Source: UBA6136 sp041178325
Lineage (GTDB): Bacteria > Pseudomonadota > Gammaproteobacteria > Methylococcales > Methylococcaceae
Assembly: GCA_041178325.1 (NCBI GenBank)
Contig: JBEGVN010000082.1
Coordinates: 1-64,000, forward strand
DNA length: 64,000 nt
Direction: 5' to 3'
Below the pieces are notes generated by a model. That model saw only the letters and a program-made list of their open reading frames with translations, had not been told where the DNA came from and searched no databases. Below are positions 25,873 to 35,691 of the stretch, in pieces. How positions within the stretch are numbered: the stretch's first letter is position 1; each line of letters starts with the position of its first letter. The position numbers were made by a program, and so were the translations under genes.

Positions 25873-28800
25873 AGCGTTTTCAGCGACTCCTCCATACGCT
25901 TTGCTGAAATGGGGTAAGCCGTTTTCAGCTGCTGGGCAAAAAGAGAAACCCTAAACTCCTCCAGCTTCCATCGAAAAGGATGGCGCTCCGGAACTCTGCG
26001 GCCGTGATACTTCTCAATCATCGCCCAGAACGCTCTTTGGAAAGGCTCAAGATCTAAACGCTGGCGTGCATCTCGCCCCGGGTCCTGCACTGCTTTCTGG
26101 AGCCGATGCTGTATGGCGGTTAAATAACGAGGAAATTCCCGTATTTGAGTCCAGGGAGTTTTGATCCAGAATCCCAGATAAATCATGCGGGATAATTGGA
26201 ACCGCACGTCGTCCTTGACCTTGCCATCAGGGATCTTATCGAGATTGCGGAGCACTTCAGCATGGAGTTGCATGATTTTCTGCGCAACGATTCCCATCTC
26301 ATCAGAGCGCACCATGAGCTCCTTGCGATGGGCCTCCGTGCGCTGAGTAAAAGATGCCGCGCATCGAATTTCGACTTGATCCTCAAGAAAGCTGGCAGCC
26401 AGCAAGCGGGCCACAACGTCATCCCTTAAAGAACGCTCCTTCCCAAGATCCGCATAGAAAAGCGGATGTGGGGCAAGCCTCCCATAGGACAGTTCAGCAG
26501 CCGCATCGACCCGAAGATTTTTGCGAATGTACTTGAGGTCTTTAGCTAGTGAGAGCGCTAAAAGACGGGCCAACCCTCCTTCATGGACGAGCTGGGCCTC
26601 TTCCCGGGCTTCAAGGATTCTTAGCCCAACAGTTTGCCCTTCATCTACCAGTGCCGGATAGCCGAACACCCGGCTTCCCTGGTGGTTCCCGTCGAACGTG
26701 ACCGGAATGTCGCCGAAGGCCCACTCATGACATCCCGTCATCAAGTATGCCTCGCTGGCGATTTGTTTGAAGCTTTGCCCAGCGTCCTTTGAATACTTCT
26801 GCTTAAGAGTGGAAAGATCTCGCCCCCGGTCAATCACCCGCTGATCCTCGCCCATGACCAGATAATTGGTTTTCAGGTGATCAGGAACCAACTCCTCTCG
26901 AAAGGATCCTGCCGGAACAGAAATCCCACCGGTTCGTTTCAACGCGGCGGACAACTGTGTCAAAAGATCACCCTGAGCAAAGTCGAGCATAGGAAGAATG
27001 CGTTCGGCATAGTCTGGGACCGGAACAAAATGAATGCGCAAGGTCTTAGGCAATGACTTCAGCAACGCGATGACCTTCTCTTTGAGCATTCCAGGGACCA
27101 ACCAACGAAAAGGGGACTCTTCGAGCGTATTCAGAAGCTGCAGCGGGATCAAGACTGAAACGCCATCATCCACATGCCCGGGTTCAAAGCGATACTGGAG
27201 CGGTAAGCGAAGTCCCCCCACCAGACAGTGGTCCGGAAAGTTGAGATCATCCACCGATTCATCGACTTTGACGGTAATGGCGTCCTGAGTTAGTTTCAGG
27301 AAATCAGGATTCAAGGCTTCGACTGATTTTCGCCACACTTCAAAGGTCACACCATTTACGACCTCTGGCGGCACTCTTTCATCGAAGAACTTATAGAGCC
27401 ATAAGTCATCGACCATCAGGTCAACCCGACGCCCCTTCTGCTGTAAATAGTCAGCCTCCTCTAACAACTTGATGTTGTGCGCCATAAAAGGAGCACGCGA
27501 GTCATAATCCATCTGCACCAGTGCGTGCCGAATAAAAAGTTCACGCGCCTCAACGGCATTGACCCGCTCGTAAGGGATTTTCCGTCCAGCCTGAATCGTA
27601 AGACCGAATAATTGAGTTCGCTCATGCACTGCGATCCTGGCCGATTTTCGCTCCCAATGGGGATCGTAATGTTGCTGCTTGACCAAATGTGCGCCAACCT
27701 TCTCGATCCATTCAGGCTCTATGGCAGCCACGGTTCGCGCATAAACCTTACTGGTTTCAACTTGTTCAGCAGAAATGATCCATTTGGGCTTGACCTTAAA
27801 GAGAAAGGACCCCGGATGAATGTGAAGCTTCGCCCCTCTGGCGCCTACGTATTCGCTTTGTTCTTGGCGCAAACATACATTTGAGAGAAGTCCCGCCAGT
27901 AAGGCCCGATGGATTTCAGGAAATTCGGCGGGAACCATATTGAGCTTGAAATCAAACTCCCCCTTGATGACCTCCATGATCTGACTGTGGGTCTCATGCC
28001 ATTCGCGCAAGCGAACGAAGGATAGAAATGAATCCCGACAGTAACTTCGAATCTTGGCGCGCGTGAGGTGCGTCTTCTGACTTTCAAAGTCATCCCATAA
28101 CTTCAACAGGGAAATAAAATCTGAGCGCTCATCTTTGAATCGCGCATGTTTCTGGTCTGCCTGCTGCATTCGATCTTGAGGACGTTCCCGTGGATCGGGA
28201 ACACTGAGCGCCGAAACCATAATGGCAACTTCTCTCAAACAGCCTTCCTCCTGCGCGGCAAGAAGCATTCTTCCAAGCCTTGGGTCGATCGGGAGACGTG
28301 ATAACCGCTTACCAATCGGCGTTAACTGTCCCCGTTCATCAAGCGCATTTAACTCCTGGAGTGTTTTAAGGCCGTCTTTGATCAAACGAATGTCAGGTGG
28401 CTCCACGAAAGGAAAGCGCTGCAGCTCACCGAGTCTGAGCGCATGCATCTGAAGGATGACCGAAGCAAGATTCGTTCTAAGAATTTCAGGATCCGTAAAC
28501 TCATCCCGATTCAGAAAGTCCAACTCAGAGTAAAGTCGGATGGCTATGCCCGGACCAATTCGACCACAGCGACCGGATCTCTGGTTCGCAGAGGCTTTGG
28601 AGATTCGCTCAATAGGAAGCCGCTGAAGCTTGCTTCGATGAGAATAGCGACTGATGCGGGCATAGCCGGTATCAATGACTGCACGGATTCCAGGCACGGT
28701 CAGTGAAGTCTCGGCGACATTGGTTGCCAAGACCACTCGACGCCGGCCCGAAGGACGAAAGACCTTCTCCTGTTCCGACTCTGAAAGCCTTGAATAAAGG

Positions 28801-29756
28801 GGAAGAATCTCGCAGGTAGGTGGATGATGCTTGCGAAGAGATTCGGCGGTTTCGCGAATTTCTCGCTCACCGCTCATAAAAATCAGAATATCGCCAGACT
28901 GGTCACGCCAGAGTTCGTCTACGGCATCCAAAATGGCCTGTTGTTCGCAATTATCGGTTTCATCCCCCTCCTCGACCTCCACCGGTCGGTAGCGAATTTC
29001 AACAGGGAAGGTTCTACCTGAGACGTTAATGATCGGAGCACTGTTAAAGTGCTTTGAGAAACGCTCTGGATCAATGGTTGCCGAAGTAATTATGACCTTA
29101 AGATCCGGTCTTTTAGGCAAAACCCAACGAAGATAGCCCAAGAGGAAATCGATATTAAGGCTTCGTTCATGCGCCTCATCGATGATAAGGGTGTCGTAGT
29201 CATCTAAAAACCGATCGTGCTGAATTTCAGCCAGCAGGATGCCATCAGTCATCAACTTGATGTATCCATCGGTGCTCGTCTTGTCCCTGAACCTGACCTT
29301 GTAACCGACCGCCTGACCAATCGATTGACCCAGTTCCTCAGCAATTCGCGTTGCAACCGTTCGGGCTGCGATCCGACGGGGCTGCGTATGACCTATGATG
29401 CCCTTGATGCCCCGGCCGGCTTCAAGACAAATTTTCGGAAGCTGCGTCGTTTTTCCTGAACCGGTCTCACCACAAACGATAATGACCTGATGCGAGAGGA
29501 TCGCCTCCAAGATTTCCTGCCGTTTATCTGAAACCGGAAGATCAGGATACTCAATCTTGGGAAGTCGACTCCCTCGGGCTTTAACCCGCAGAATGGAATC
29601 ATCAAAACGCGCGATGAGTGCTTCACCTTCTCGCTGAACGTCTTTACCACTTTTAAGATCGCTTTCCAGCTTCTCAATGGCCCTTTTCAACCGGAACTGG
29701 TCCCGGCGATAGCACTCATCCAAACGATTCTTCAGGCCTTTAAGATTCACGGTCAT
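25857..29756 (-). CDS. hrpA: ATP-dependent RNA helicase HrpA
   Basis: A 1299-residue DEAH/RHA-type helicase. The core has Walker A GETGSGKTTQ, DEAHERS, SATIDPERFS and QRSGRCGR. A helicase-associated and OB region follows, then a long HrpA-specific C-terminal domain (DUF3418). Length matches E. coli HrpA (1300). In E. coli it is linked to fimbrial mRNA processing and rescue of collided ribosomes. It stands alone between convergent and divergent neighbours. Confidence 0.96.
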   Translation of the reverse strand: MTVNLKGLKNRLDECYRRDQFRLKRAIEKLESDLKSGKDVQREGEALIARFDDSILRVKARGSRLPKIEYPDLPVSDKRQEILEAILSHQVIIVCGETGSGKTTQLPKICLEAGRGIKGIIGHTQPRRIAARTVATRIAEELGQSIGQAVGYKVRFRDKTSTDGYIKLMTDGILLAEIQHDRFLDDYDTLIIDEAHERSLNIDFLLGYLRWVLPKRPDLKVIITSATIDPERFSKHFNSAPIINVSGRTFPVEIRYRPVEVEEGDETDNCEQQAILDAVDELWRDQSGDILIFMSGEREIRETAESLRKHHPPTCEILPLYSRLSESEQEKVFRPSGRRRVVLATNVAETSLTVPGIRAVIDTGYARISRYSHRSKLQRLPIERISKASANQRSGRCGRIGPGIAIRLYSELDFLNRDEFTDPEILRTNLASVILQMHALRLGELQRFPFVEPPDIRLIKDGLKTLQELNALDERGQLTPIGKRLSRLPIDPRLGRMLLAAQEEGCLREVAIMVSALSVPDPRERPQDRMQQADQKHARFKDERSDFISLLKLWDDFESQKTHLTRAKIRSYCRDSFLSFVRLREWHETHSQIMEVIKGEFDFKLNMVPAEFPEIHRALLAGLLSNVCLRQEQSEYVGARGAKLHIHPGSFLFKVKPKWIISAEQVETSKVYARTVAAIEPEWIEKVGAHLVKQQHYDPHWERKSARIAVHERTQLFGLTIQAGRKIPYERVNAVEARELFIRHALVQMDYDSRAPFMAHNIKLLEEADYLQQKGRRVDLMVDDLWLYKFFDERVPPEVVNGVTFEVWRKSVEALNPDFLKLTQDAITVKVDESVDDLNFPDHCLVGGLRLPLQYRFEPGHVDDGVSVLIPLQLLNTLEESPFRWLVPGMLKEKVIALLKSLPKTLRIHFVPVPDYAERILPMLDFAQGDLLTQLSAALKRTGGISVPAGSFREELVPDHLKTNYLVMGEDQRVIDRGRDLSTLKQKYSKDAGQSFKQIASEAYLMTGCHEWAFGDIPVTFDGNHQGSRVFGYPALVDEGQTVGLRILEAREEAQLVHEGGLARLLALSLAKDLKYIRKNLRVDAAAELSYGRLAPHPLFYADLGKERSLRDDVVARLLAASFLEDQVEIRCAASFTQRTEAHRKELMVRSDEMGIVAQKIMQLHAEVLRNLDKIPDGKVKDDVRFQLSRMIYLGFWIKTPWTQIREFPRYLTAIQHRLQKAVQDPGRDARQRLDLEPFQRAFWAMIEKYHGRRVPERHPFRWKLEEFRVSLFAQQLKTAYPISAKRMEESLKTLEPSG

Positions 29757-29869
29757 TGATATCTGGTTGCAATAGCGTTCGTTAGCCGATCTGTATACCG
29801 AACCCGAAAGAATATTTCCATCGAAGCGATCCTGTTAGAGAATGGGCCTTGAATGACCGAAACTCCACG

Positions 29870-31708
29870 ATGATGACGATCCGAACACTCCCCCCCCAAC
29901 TCATAAACCAGATCGCTGCAGGCGAGGTTGTCGAGCGACCCGCTTCAGCGATCAAGGAACTGGTCGAAAATGCTTTTGATGCGGGAGCTGACCGAATCGA
30001 GATTGAGATCGAACAAGGAGGCATGGGCCTTATCAGGGTTCGGGATAATGGCTGCGGCATTGAAAAGGAAGAATTGCCTTTAGCCTTATCTCGCCATGCG
30101 ACCAGTAAGATCACCTCTTTAGCGGATCTTGAAAACGTCCTGACCATGGGGTTTCGAGGAGAAGCCCTTCCGAGCATCAGTTCGGTCTCACGCCTTCAAC
30201 TGACTTCAAGGCCTCGCGGCACCAGCCACGCATGGCAAATTCAGACCGACGGCGGAGAGAAGCATTTTGACCTCAAGCCAGCCGCACACCCAGAAGGGAG
30301 CACGGTTGAAATTCGTGACCTCTTTTACAACACCCCGGCTCGAAGAAAATTTCTTCGCTCAGAAAAAACCGAGTTTCAGCACATCGATACAGTCGTGCGC
30401 CGAATGGCACTCTCGAGAATGGATGTGGCCATCACGCTGTCACACAATGATCGAGAGATTCTCAGACTCCCCTCGAGCAAGGATACCCGCGAGTCGCCCA
30501 AACGACTGGAGGCCATTCTCGGACGCGATTTTCTCGAACAAAGCCTTCCCATAGAACACACCGCGGCTGACCTTAGGATTCATGGCTGGATTGGTCTTCC
30601 AACTTTTTCCAGGGGCCAACCCGATCAGCAGTATTTTTATGTCAATGGCCGCCTAGTCAGAGACAAACTAGTTAATGTCGCCATCCGCCAAGCCTTTCAG
30701 GATGTGCTATACCACGGAAGACATCCGATCTATGTTCTCTACCTCGAGCTTAATCCGACGCTCGTCGATGTGAACGCGCACCCCACCAAAATGGAGGTGC
30801 GCTTCCGGGAAGCTCGAATGGTTCACGATTTTCTGTTTAGCAGCATTCATCGGGCGCTGGGAGCTGCAACAGCGGGGGGGGTGTCCACAAATCCGGCATC
30901 GCCCGCGTCCCTATCAGACTTTCAAAACATCGCCCGCGAGAGCTTCTCGCAAGGCTTCGGCTCAACCGCGCGCACTCCCCCGACGGAGCGTTTTGCACAC
31001 TTTTCCAGTAACAGGCAGGCTCAGCTCTCACTCGACACGCCAAATCTTCTCGGGAGCTATGATCGGTTATTGAATCCCCACGAAACCCCCCACTGTTCCC
31101 CCATCACCGAGGGAGCAGCTGATGCCGGCCGGCTTGGCCATGCCATCGCCCATCTCCATGGCGTCTTCATTTTGGCTGAAAATTCGGAGGGCCTGATTCT
31201 GGTCGATGCGCATGCGGCTCATGAACGAATCACCTATGAAAAGCTAAAGGCCGAACAAATGCAGGGTGAGATCCCTTCCCAAAGCCTGCTGCTCCCAATC
31301 CCCTTGGACGTGACTGAAGCCGAGGCTGATGCGGCCGAAGAACAACAGGTCACCCTAGGAGCTTTAGGCGTTGAGCTCCGTCGAACAGGCCCCAATAGCG
31401 TCCTGGTGACCGCTTTACCGGCCCGATTACCTGTTGCCGATGCCGATCAGTTGATACGCGATGTCCTTTCAGATTTTGCTCATCAGGGTCGAAGCCGACG
31501 CCTTGAAGAAACCTTGAACCAAATCCTTGCAACGATGGCATGCCATGGTTCTGTAAGAGCCAATCGCCAACTCACTTTGCCTGAAATGAACGCTCTTTTA
31601 CGGGACATGGAGATGACGGAACGCAGTGGCCAATGCAATCACGGGCGCCCCACTTGGGTCCAGTTAACGCTCAATGATCTGAACGGGCTTTTCCAGAGGG
31701 GTCGATAA
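29870..31708 (+). CDS. mutL: DNA mismatch repair protein MutL
   Basis: A 612-residue GHKL ATPase. I start it at ATG 29870; the longer frame begins with TTG at 29849 and adds residues absent from the family. ATG 29873 is equally possible. The N-terminal LPPQLINQIAAGEVVERPAS, ELVENAFDAGA, VRDNGCGI and GFRGEALPSI are the ATP-binding motifs. The middle is a Pro/Ser-rich linker and the C-terminal dimerisation domain lies at about 430-612. I do not see the DQHAAHERxxYE endonuclease motif intact: VDAHAAHERITYE is present but the metal-site motifs seem incomplete, as in enterobacterial MutL. mutS is not nearby. Confidence 0.95.
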   Translation: MMTIRTLPPQLINQIAAGEVVERPASAIKELVENAFDAGADRIEIEIEQGGMGLIRVRDNGCGIEKEELPLALSRHATSKITSLADLENVLTMGFRGEALPSISSVSRLQLTSRPRGTSHAWQIQTDGGEKHFDLKPAAHPEGSTVEIRDLFYNTPARRKFLRSEKTEFQHIDTVVRRMALSRMDVAITLSHNDREILRLPSSKDTRESPKRLEAILGRDFLEQSLPIEHTAADLRIHGWIGLPTFSRGQPDQQYFYVNGRLVRDKLVNVAIRQAFQDVLYHGRHPIYVLYLELNPTLVDVNAHPTKMEVRFREARMVHDFLFSSIHRALGAATAGGVSTNPASPASLSDFQNIARESFSQGFGSTARTPPTERFAHFSSNRQAQLSLDTPNLLGSYDRLLNPHETPHCSPITEGAADAGRLGHAIAHLHGVFILAENSEGLILVDAHAAHERITYEKLKAEQMQGEIPSQSLLLPIPLDVTEAEADAAEEQQVTLGALGVELRRTGPNSVLVTALPARLPVADADQLIRDVLSDFAHQGRSRRLEETLNQILATMACHGSVRANRQLTLPEMNALLRDMEMTERSGQCNHGRPTWVQLTLNDLNGLFQRGR

Positions 31709-31710
31709 AT

Positions 31711-33405
31711 TTAGAGTGGTAAGCGGTAATAGTCTGGATACCATTGATTTGCCATAACGGCCTCCCGAAGCTCTTCCTCTGTGGCTGAGGGTGCTACGCC
31801 ATCCTGAATGGCCTGAAGGGCAACCGCCAGCGCAATCTCAACCGCAACATCGCGCGCATGTCGCAATTCCGGAAGAAGAGGTGCCGCCGAATCCGAAAGC
31901 GCTGGTGAGAGCTTTCCCAAGGCTTCTGCTGCGGCGATCAACATGGTGTCAGTGACTCGGCGCGCTTTGGATGCAACGAGGGCTAATCCAATGGCGGGAA
32001 AGATATAGACGTTGTTGCACTGTGCTATCGGCTTGCGCCAGCCTTCCCAAAAAACGGCTTCAAATGGAGAACCTGAGGCCACCAGCGCCTTACCCCGCGT
32101 CCATTTCATCAGGTCCGCAGGAATGGCTTCAGATCGGCTGGTTGGGTTAGACAAGGGAAAAATGATCGGACGTTCGACCTTGGCTGCCATCCGCTCAATG
32201 ATGGGCCGGGTGAACGCTCCTGAGACTGTCGATAATCCTATCAAGATGGTGACATTTACCCGGTCAATCACTTCAGCAAGCCCAATCACCTGCCCCGCCC
32301 TGACCCAGCCGGCCACCGAGCGTAGAGGTTGAGCATAGACCTCTTGCTCAGGCAGCAAGTCGGCTCGACCGTCATGAAGCAGGCCGTCTTTGTCCACCAT
32401 GTAAAAGCGACATCGCGCCTCAGCATCACTCAATCCCTGCTTAACCATGGCTGCCCGCAGATAATCTGCAACCCCAATACCTGCTGAACCAGCTCCCAGA
32501 AAAGCGATTGTCTGATCCTTTAGACTTTCTCCCTTGATATTGACTGCACTTAGCACTGCGCCTAAAGCAACAGCAGCCGTACCCTGGATATCATCATTGA
32601 AGGTCAATAGATCATCACGATAGCGATCCAGCAATGGCCGGGCGTGCGCCGTAGCAAAATCCTCCCATTGCAAACAGACATTGGGCATCTCAACCTTAAC
32701 GGCTTCAACAAACTCCGCCAGAAAATCGTCGTAGTCCTTACCTGTAACCCGTTCATGATGCCAGCCAACGTAGAGGGGATCATTCAGGCGCTCTCGATTG
32801 TTGGTACCAACATCCAAAATGATCGGGAGCGTTCTCTCCGGATGAATGCCGCCGATCAATGTGTAGAGCGAGAGTTTCCCGATCGGAATGCCCATGCCGC
32901 CAGCACCCTGATCTCCAATCCCCAAAATCCGTTCACCATCGGTGACAACGATGACATCCACATCGGTAACAGGGCGATTGGCGAGGATTTTTCGGATATT
33001 CCCCCGATTGGGGTAGGAAATGAAGAGCCCTCGAGGACGTCGATAAATGTGACTGAACTGCTCACAGGCAAGACCCACGGTTGGGGTATACACAATCGGA
33101 AGCATTTCCTCGATATGCCCTAGGAGCAAGCGGTAAAAAAGCACCTCGTTCGTGTCCTGGAGTTGCCGCAAAAAAATATGCTTTTGAAGATCCCCTGATG
33201 CCTCCTTGAATGCACCATAAGCACGCGCCACTTGATCCTCCAACGTATCAACATGGGGCGGCAGCAAGCCTCTTAGGCCATATAAATCCCTTTCCTCATC
33301 AGTAAACGCGCTTCCCTTGTTGAAAACCGAATTTTCAAGAAGTGCCTGACCATAGAGATAGGGCGGAAAATAGGGCGTTGGAGCCTTTGATCTAGGGGTC
33401 GTCAT
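31711..33405 (-). CDS. maeA: NAD-dependent malic enzyme
   Basis: A 564-residue enzyme, the size of E. coli MaeA/SfcA (565), that decarboxylates malate to pyruvate with NAD. Stretches seen are YTPTVGLACEQFSHIYRRPRG, the metal-site region QWEDFATAHA, and the Rossmann motif FLGAGSAGIGVADYL. Long MaeB-type enzymes carry a phosphotransacetylase domain that is absent here. It converges on mutL with almost no gap. With malyl-CoA synthesis encoded downstream, malate is a branch point in this organism. Confidence 0.94.
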   Translation of the reverse strand: MTTPRSKAPTPYFPPYLYGQALLENSVFNKGSAFTDEERDLYGLRGLLPPHVDTLEDQVARAYGAFKEASGDLQKHIFLRQLQDTNEVLFYRLLLGHIEEMLPIVYTPTVGLACEQFSHIYRRPRGLFISYPNRGNIRKILANRPVTDVDVIVVTDGERILGIGDQGAGGMGIPIGKLSLYTLIGGIHPERTLPIILDVGTNNRERLNDPLYVGWHHERVTGKDYDDFLAEFVEAVKVEMPNVCLQWEDFATAHARPLLDRYRDDLLTFNDDIQGTAAVALGAVLSAVNIKGESLKDQTIAFLGAGSAGIGVADYLRAAMVKQGLSDAEARCRFYMVDKDGLLHDGRADLLPEQEVYAQPLRSVAGWVRAGQVIGLAEVIDRVNVTILIGLSTVSGAFTRPIIERMAAKVERPIIFPLSNPTSRSEAIPADLMKWTRGKALVASGSPFEAVFWEGWRKPIAQCNNVYIFPAIGLALVASKARRVTDTMLIAAAEALGKLSPALSDSAAPLLPELRHARDVAVEIALAVALQAIQDGVAPSATEEELREAVMANQWYPDYYRLPL

Positions 33406-33555
33406 GCGCGCGAAATCGGAAGTCTTGTGAAAAGGGGCATTGTCTAAAAGTTTGACTCTTTAAATGAACAGCAGAATTCGTGCCCAAGCCACCGCAAGCT
33501 CGCCAGTGAGCGGGTAAGAATCTCGGCTATCTATGATCTGCTGAAAATGCCCACA

Positions 33556-33589
33556 AATGACTACGGGGACCTAAGTCCCCGTAGTCATT
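33556..33589 (-). terminator. Strong hairpin downstream of the Vgb-like gene
   Basis: AATGACTACGGGGAC (33556-33570) and GTCCCCGTAGTCATT (33575-33589) form a perfect 15-bp stem with a 4-nt loop, 22 nt after the stop of the propeller gene. The A/T ends give a short U-tail on the minus strand (CATTTGTGGGCATTTT). This is the longest perfect stem in the window. Confidence 0.75.
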
Positions 33590-33611
33590 ACCTCATTTCG
33601 GGCGTTTTAGC

Positions 33612-34751
33612 TCACCGGTTAGGAACAAATCTCCCTATGCGATCCACGTTGAGCTCCGTCCAGAAGATAACACCCTTAAGTGAATCAGTCCGGTGCCAAA
33701 CAGAATTTGTCGTACCCAGACTGTATTCATACAGCTGTCCCTTGGCTTTGTTCAGCTTGATCATGAGGTCAATGTCAGCACCACCGAACCAGACCTGCCC
33801 CGCCGGCGTAACTGTAGCTCCTGCAGGCGTCGCACCCGCGGTCGGCACGGGGAACTGTCTGATTACGCTGGTGACCAGCTTTTCGTCACGCCCTTTGGCA
33901 TATTTCGGCGGGATGTAACCCAGCACATTGGCATCGGCTTCAGTAAACCATACGCCACCCGTGTTATCCGTTTCTATTGAAATCGGAAGCGAATTTGCCT
34001 GTGGCAACGGGATTTGTGTCACAACATCCTTTCTGATTCTGCCAATTGCGTTACCGTTTAGCTCAGTAAACCATACGTCATTGTTGTGGGCTACATGAAC
34101 ATAAATGGAGTTCGTGTTAGCAGGAAGATCGTAGTACTTCACTTCATGGGTTTTCGGATTCGCTCTACCGACAAGGCTGCCCTCTTTCCCTGAGAACCAA
34201 ATGGTTCCATCGGGGGCAATATCAATACCATGCGGGCCAGCACCGGAACGCAACGGAATGTAATCTAATACATTACCGTTCGAATCAAGCTTTTCGAGCG
34301 CATTCTGCGAGGTTGGATCCTCAAGGGTAATCCATACATTTTTTCCATCTGCAATCACACCATGCGGCTGAATAGGCGTTGGAAACACCTTCATTGAACT
34401 TGCGATGATTTGGGTTCCTTTGACGTCGAAATGCAATATTCTCTGTGCCGTCATCTGTGAAACCCACAACTGTGTCCCATCCGATGAAAAACTCAGCTCA
34501 TGGGTCGATCCGTTATCACAGACCGCCGTTGGAGTGCCCGACGTCACGTAAGCGCTCGATGCCGTGGTATCGGTGGCACAAGGCAGCTGAACGTAGGAGA
34601 CACTGCCGCGATCCTGAATAGGAATCGGTCCGTATGTTGCGGATTTTGTCTGCGCCTGATGAGCGAATGCGGCGCCTGTTGAAGCCATAAGGAAGCCAAA
34701 AACCAGCGTTTTGGCTCTCACACTAGAGAAATCCTGTTTGTTGAAATTCAT
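33612..34751 (-). CDS. Secreted Vgb-type beta-propeller protein (streptogramin lyase-like)
   Basis: A 379-residue exported protein. The Sec signal peptide ends near AAFA-HQ (about residue 30). The rest is built of repeated propeller blades with the motif VWFTE.N..G.I: VWITLEDP, IWFSGKEG, VWFTELNGNAIGRI, VWFTEADANVLGYI, VWFGGADI and FWTELNVDRIGRF. This is the Vgb/virginiamycin B lyase fold. Environmental relatives often carry the fold without proven lyase activity, so an antibiotic-inactivating role is not claimed. It stands alone in a loosely packed region and has its own strong terminator. Confidence 0.8.
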   Translation of the reverse strand: MNFNKQDFSSVRAKTLVFGFLMASTGAAFAHQAQTKSATYGPIPIQDRGSVSYVQLPCATDTTASSAYVTSGTPTAVCDNGSTHELSFSSDGTQLWVSQMTAQRILHFDVKGTQIIASSMKVFPTPIQPHGVIADGKNVWITLEDPTSQNALEKLDSNGNVLDYIPLRSGAGPHGIDIAPDGTIWFSGKEGSLVGRANPKTHEVKYYDLPANTNSIYVHVAHNNDVWFTELNGNAIGRIRKDVVTQIPLPQANSLPISIETDNTGGVWFTEADANVLGYIPPKYAKGRDEKLVTSVIRQFPVPTAGATPAGATVTPAGQVWFGGADIDLMIKLNKAKGQLYEYSLGTTNSVWHRTDSLKGVIFWTELNVDRIGRFVPNR

Positions 34752-35558
34752 TTACCCATGCTCCGTTTTTTATCATTGAACTCTTGCGCAAGCCCAGCGT
34801 GCCGCAACCTCGTACTGAGAGTTTCCAGCTATGCACGGCCCACACTTAATCCCGACGAAGTAAGCATGGCCCCTTATCACACGCATATCAACCACAACGA
34901 GAGTATGGTAGTGCAAGCCTTTAGCCTCAAAACAAGGCCGATTAAACACAGGTAGACCCTAATGTATCCCTGGGTGAAAGGGTTTGAACCAAGGAGAACG
35001 AAGAGGAATCGTACCCCTCCTGCAATCGGTAAGTCTGAAGAGGACAAACTCAGGTCAATCCTGGCGAGTGTGGTTGAAAAATGCTGGCGTTGAAAAACAC
35101 CGATATTTTTGTGAATAACCGTGTCGTTTAGGGGGGGATAGGCGGGGTCAGTGCAACCGACCGAGTTTCACGGAGTCAATTTGGGGTTTGCTGTTGTTCG
35201 ATGGACAGGCGGACAATGGCGATGGACACACCGCCAATGAAGGAGGCGGAGTAGGATGCAGACCAAGGAACACAAACCACGAATGACCATGCTGTTGATA
35301 CGTATCGGCGGATAACCGGCGGACGCAATTCCAATTGGCAGGTATGGGTTGTGGGTTCGAGGAAAACGCCGATGCCGCCGGGGTGATCTAAATCCCAGCT
35401 CGCGGGATGCAAAACTGCGAGACCAGGTTCAGGACACGACGGTTGCATCCGTCGAGTGCGCAATCAGGCCCGAATCGACTGTGATATGAACGATGTCCGA
35501 AGGTCGTCAGCAACAGGATCCTCCGGCCTTTAGGCCAAGGAGGACATCAATAGATAAT
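34752..35558. other. 807-bp stretch without a convincing gene, beside tRNA-Ser
   Basis: No open frame here looks like a known protein. A 95-codon minus-strand frame (35176-35463) is rich in Pro, Ser and Trp without a visible fold, and a 65-codon plus-strand frame starts at 34758. The part from 35110 to 35460 repeats GGCGGA-type words. The part from 34950 to 35090 is purine-rich. It must contain the promoter of the Vgb-like gene and the 3' end of the tRNA transcript. It may be a decayed mobile or integrative element, but no transposase, integrase or duplicated tRNA end was found. Confidence 0.45.
35519..35544 (-). terminator. Hairpin downstream of tRNA-Ser
   Basis: TCCTCC (35519-35524) plus GGCC pair with GGCC plus GGAGGA (35539-35544), with a TTTA loop and a 2-nt AA bulge. 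It lies 15 nt beyond the tRNA-Ser CCA end in the direction of transcription. The following T-tract is weak. Confidence 0.45.
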
Positions 35559-35646
35559 TGGCGGAGAGAGAGGGATTCGAACCCTCGATACGTTGCCGTA
35601 TACACGATTTCCAGTCGTGCGCCTTCGACCACTCGGCCACCTCTCC
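35559..35646 (-). tRNA. tRNA-Ser (anticodon GGA)
   Basis: Read on the minus strand the gene begins GGAGAGGTGGCCGAGTGG and ends with an encoded GCCA. The acceptor stem GGAGAGG pairs with TCTCTCC. The anticodon stem CACGA/TCGTG frames the loop CTGGAAA, giving anticodon GGA for UCC and UCU. A long variable arm with a 5-bp stem and GCAA loop confirms a class II tRNA-Ser. The T arm is GAGGG-TTCGAAT-CCCTC. The 88-nt length is normal. Confidence 0.97.
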
Positions 35647-35691
35647 AGTTAGCCCGCTATTGTATCTTATTTTGGCCTATAGGTCTGCGCC

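Noticed and set aside
35176..35463. 95-codon minus-strand frame
   Set aside because: Not listed as a gene because no domain, Shine-Dalgarno or neighbour supports it; kept only as part of the unexplained region.
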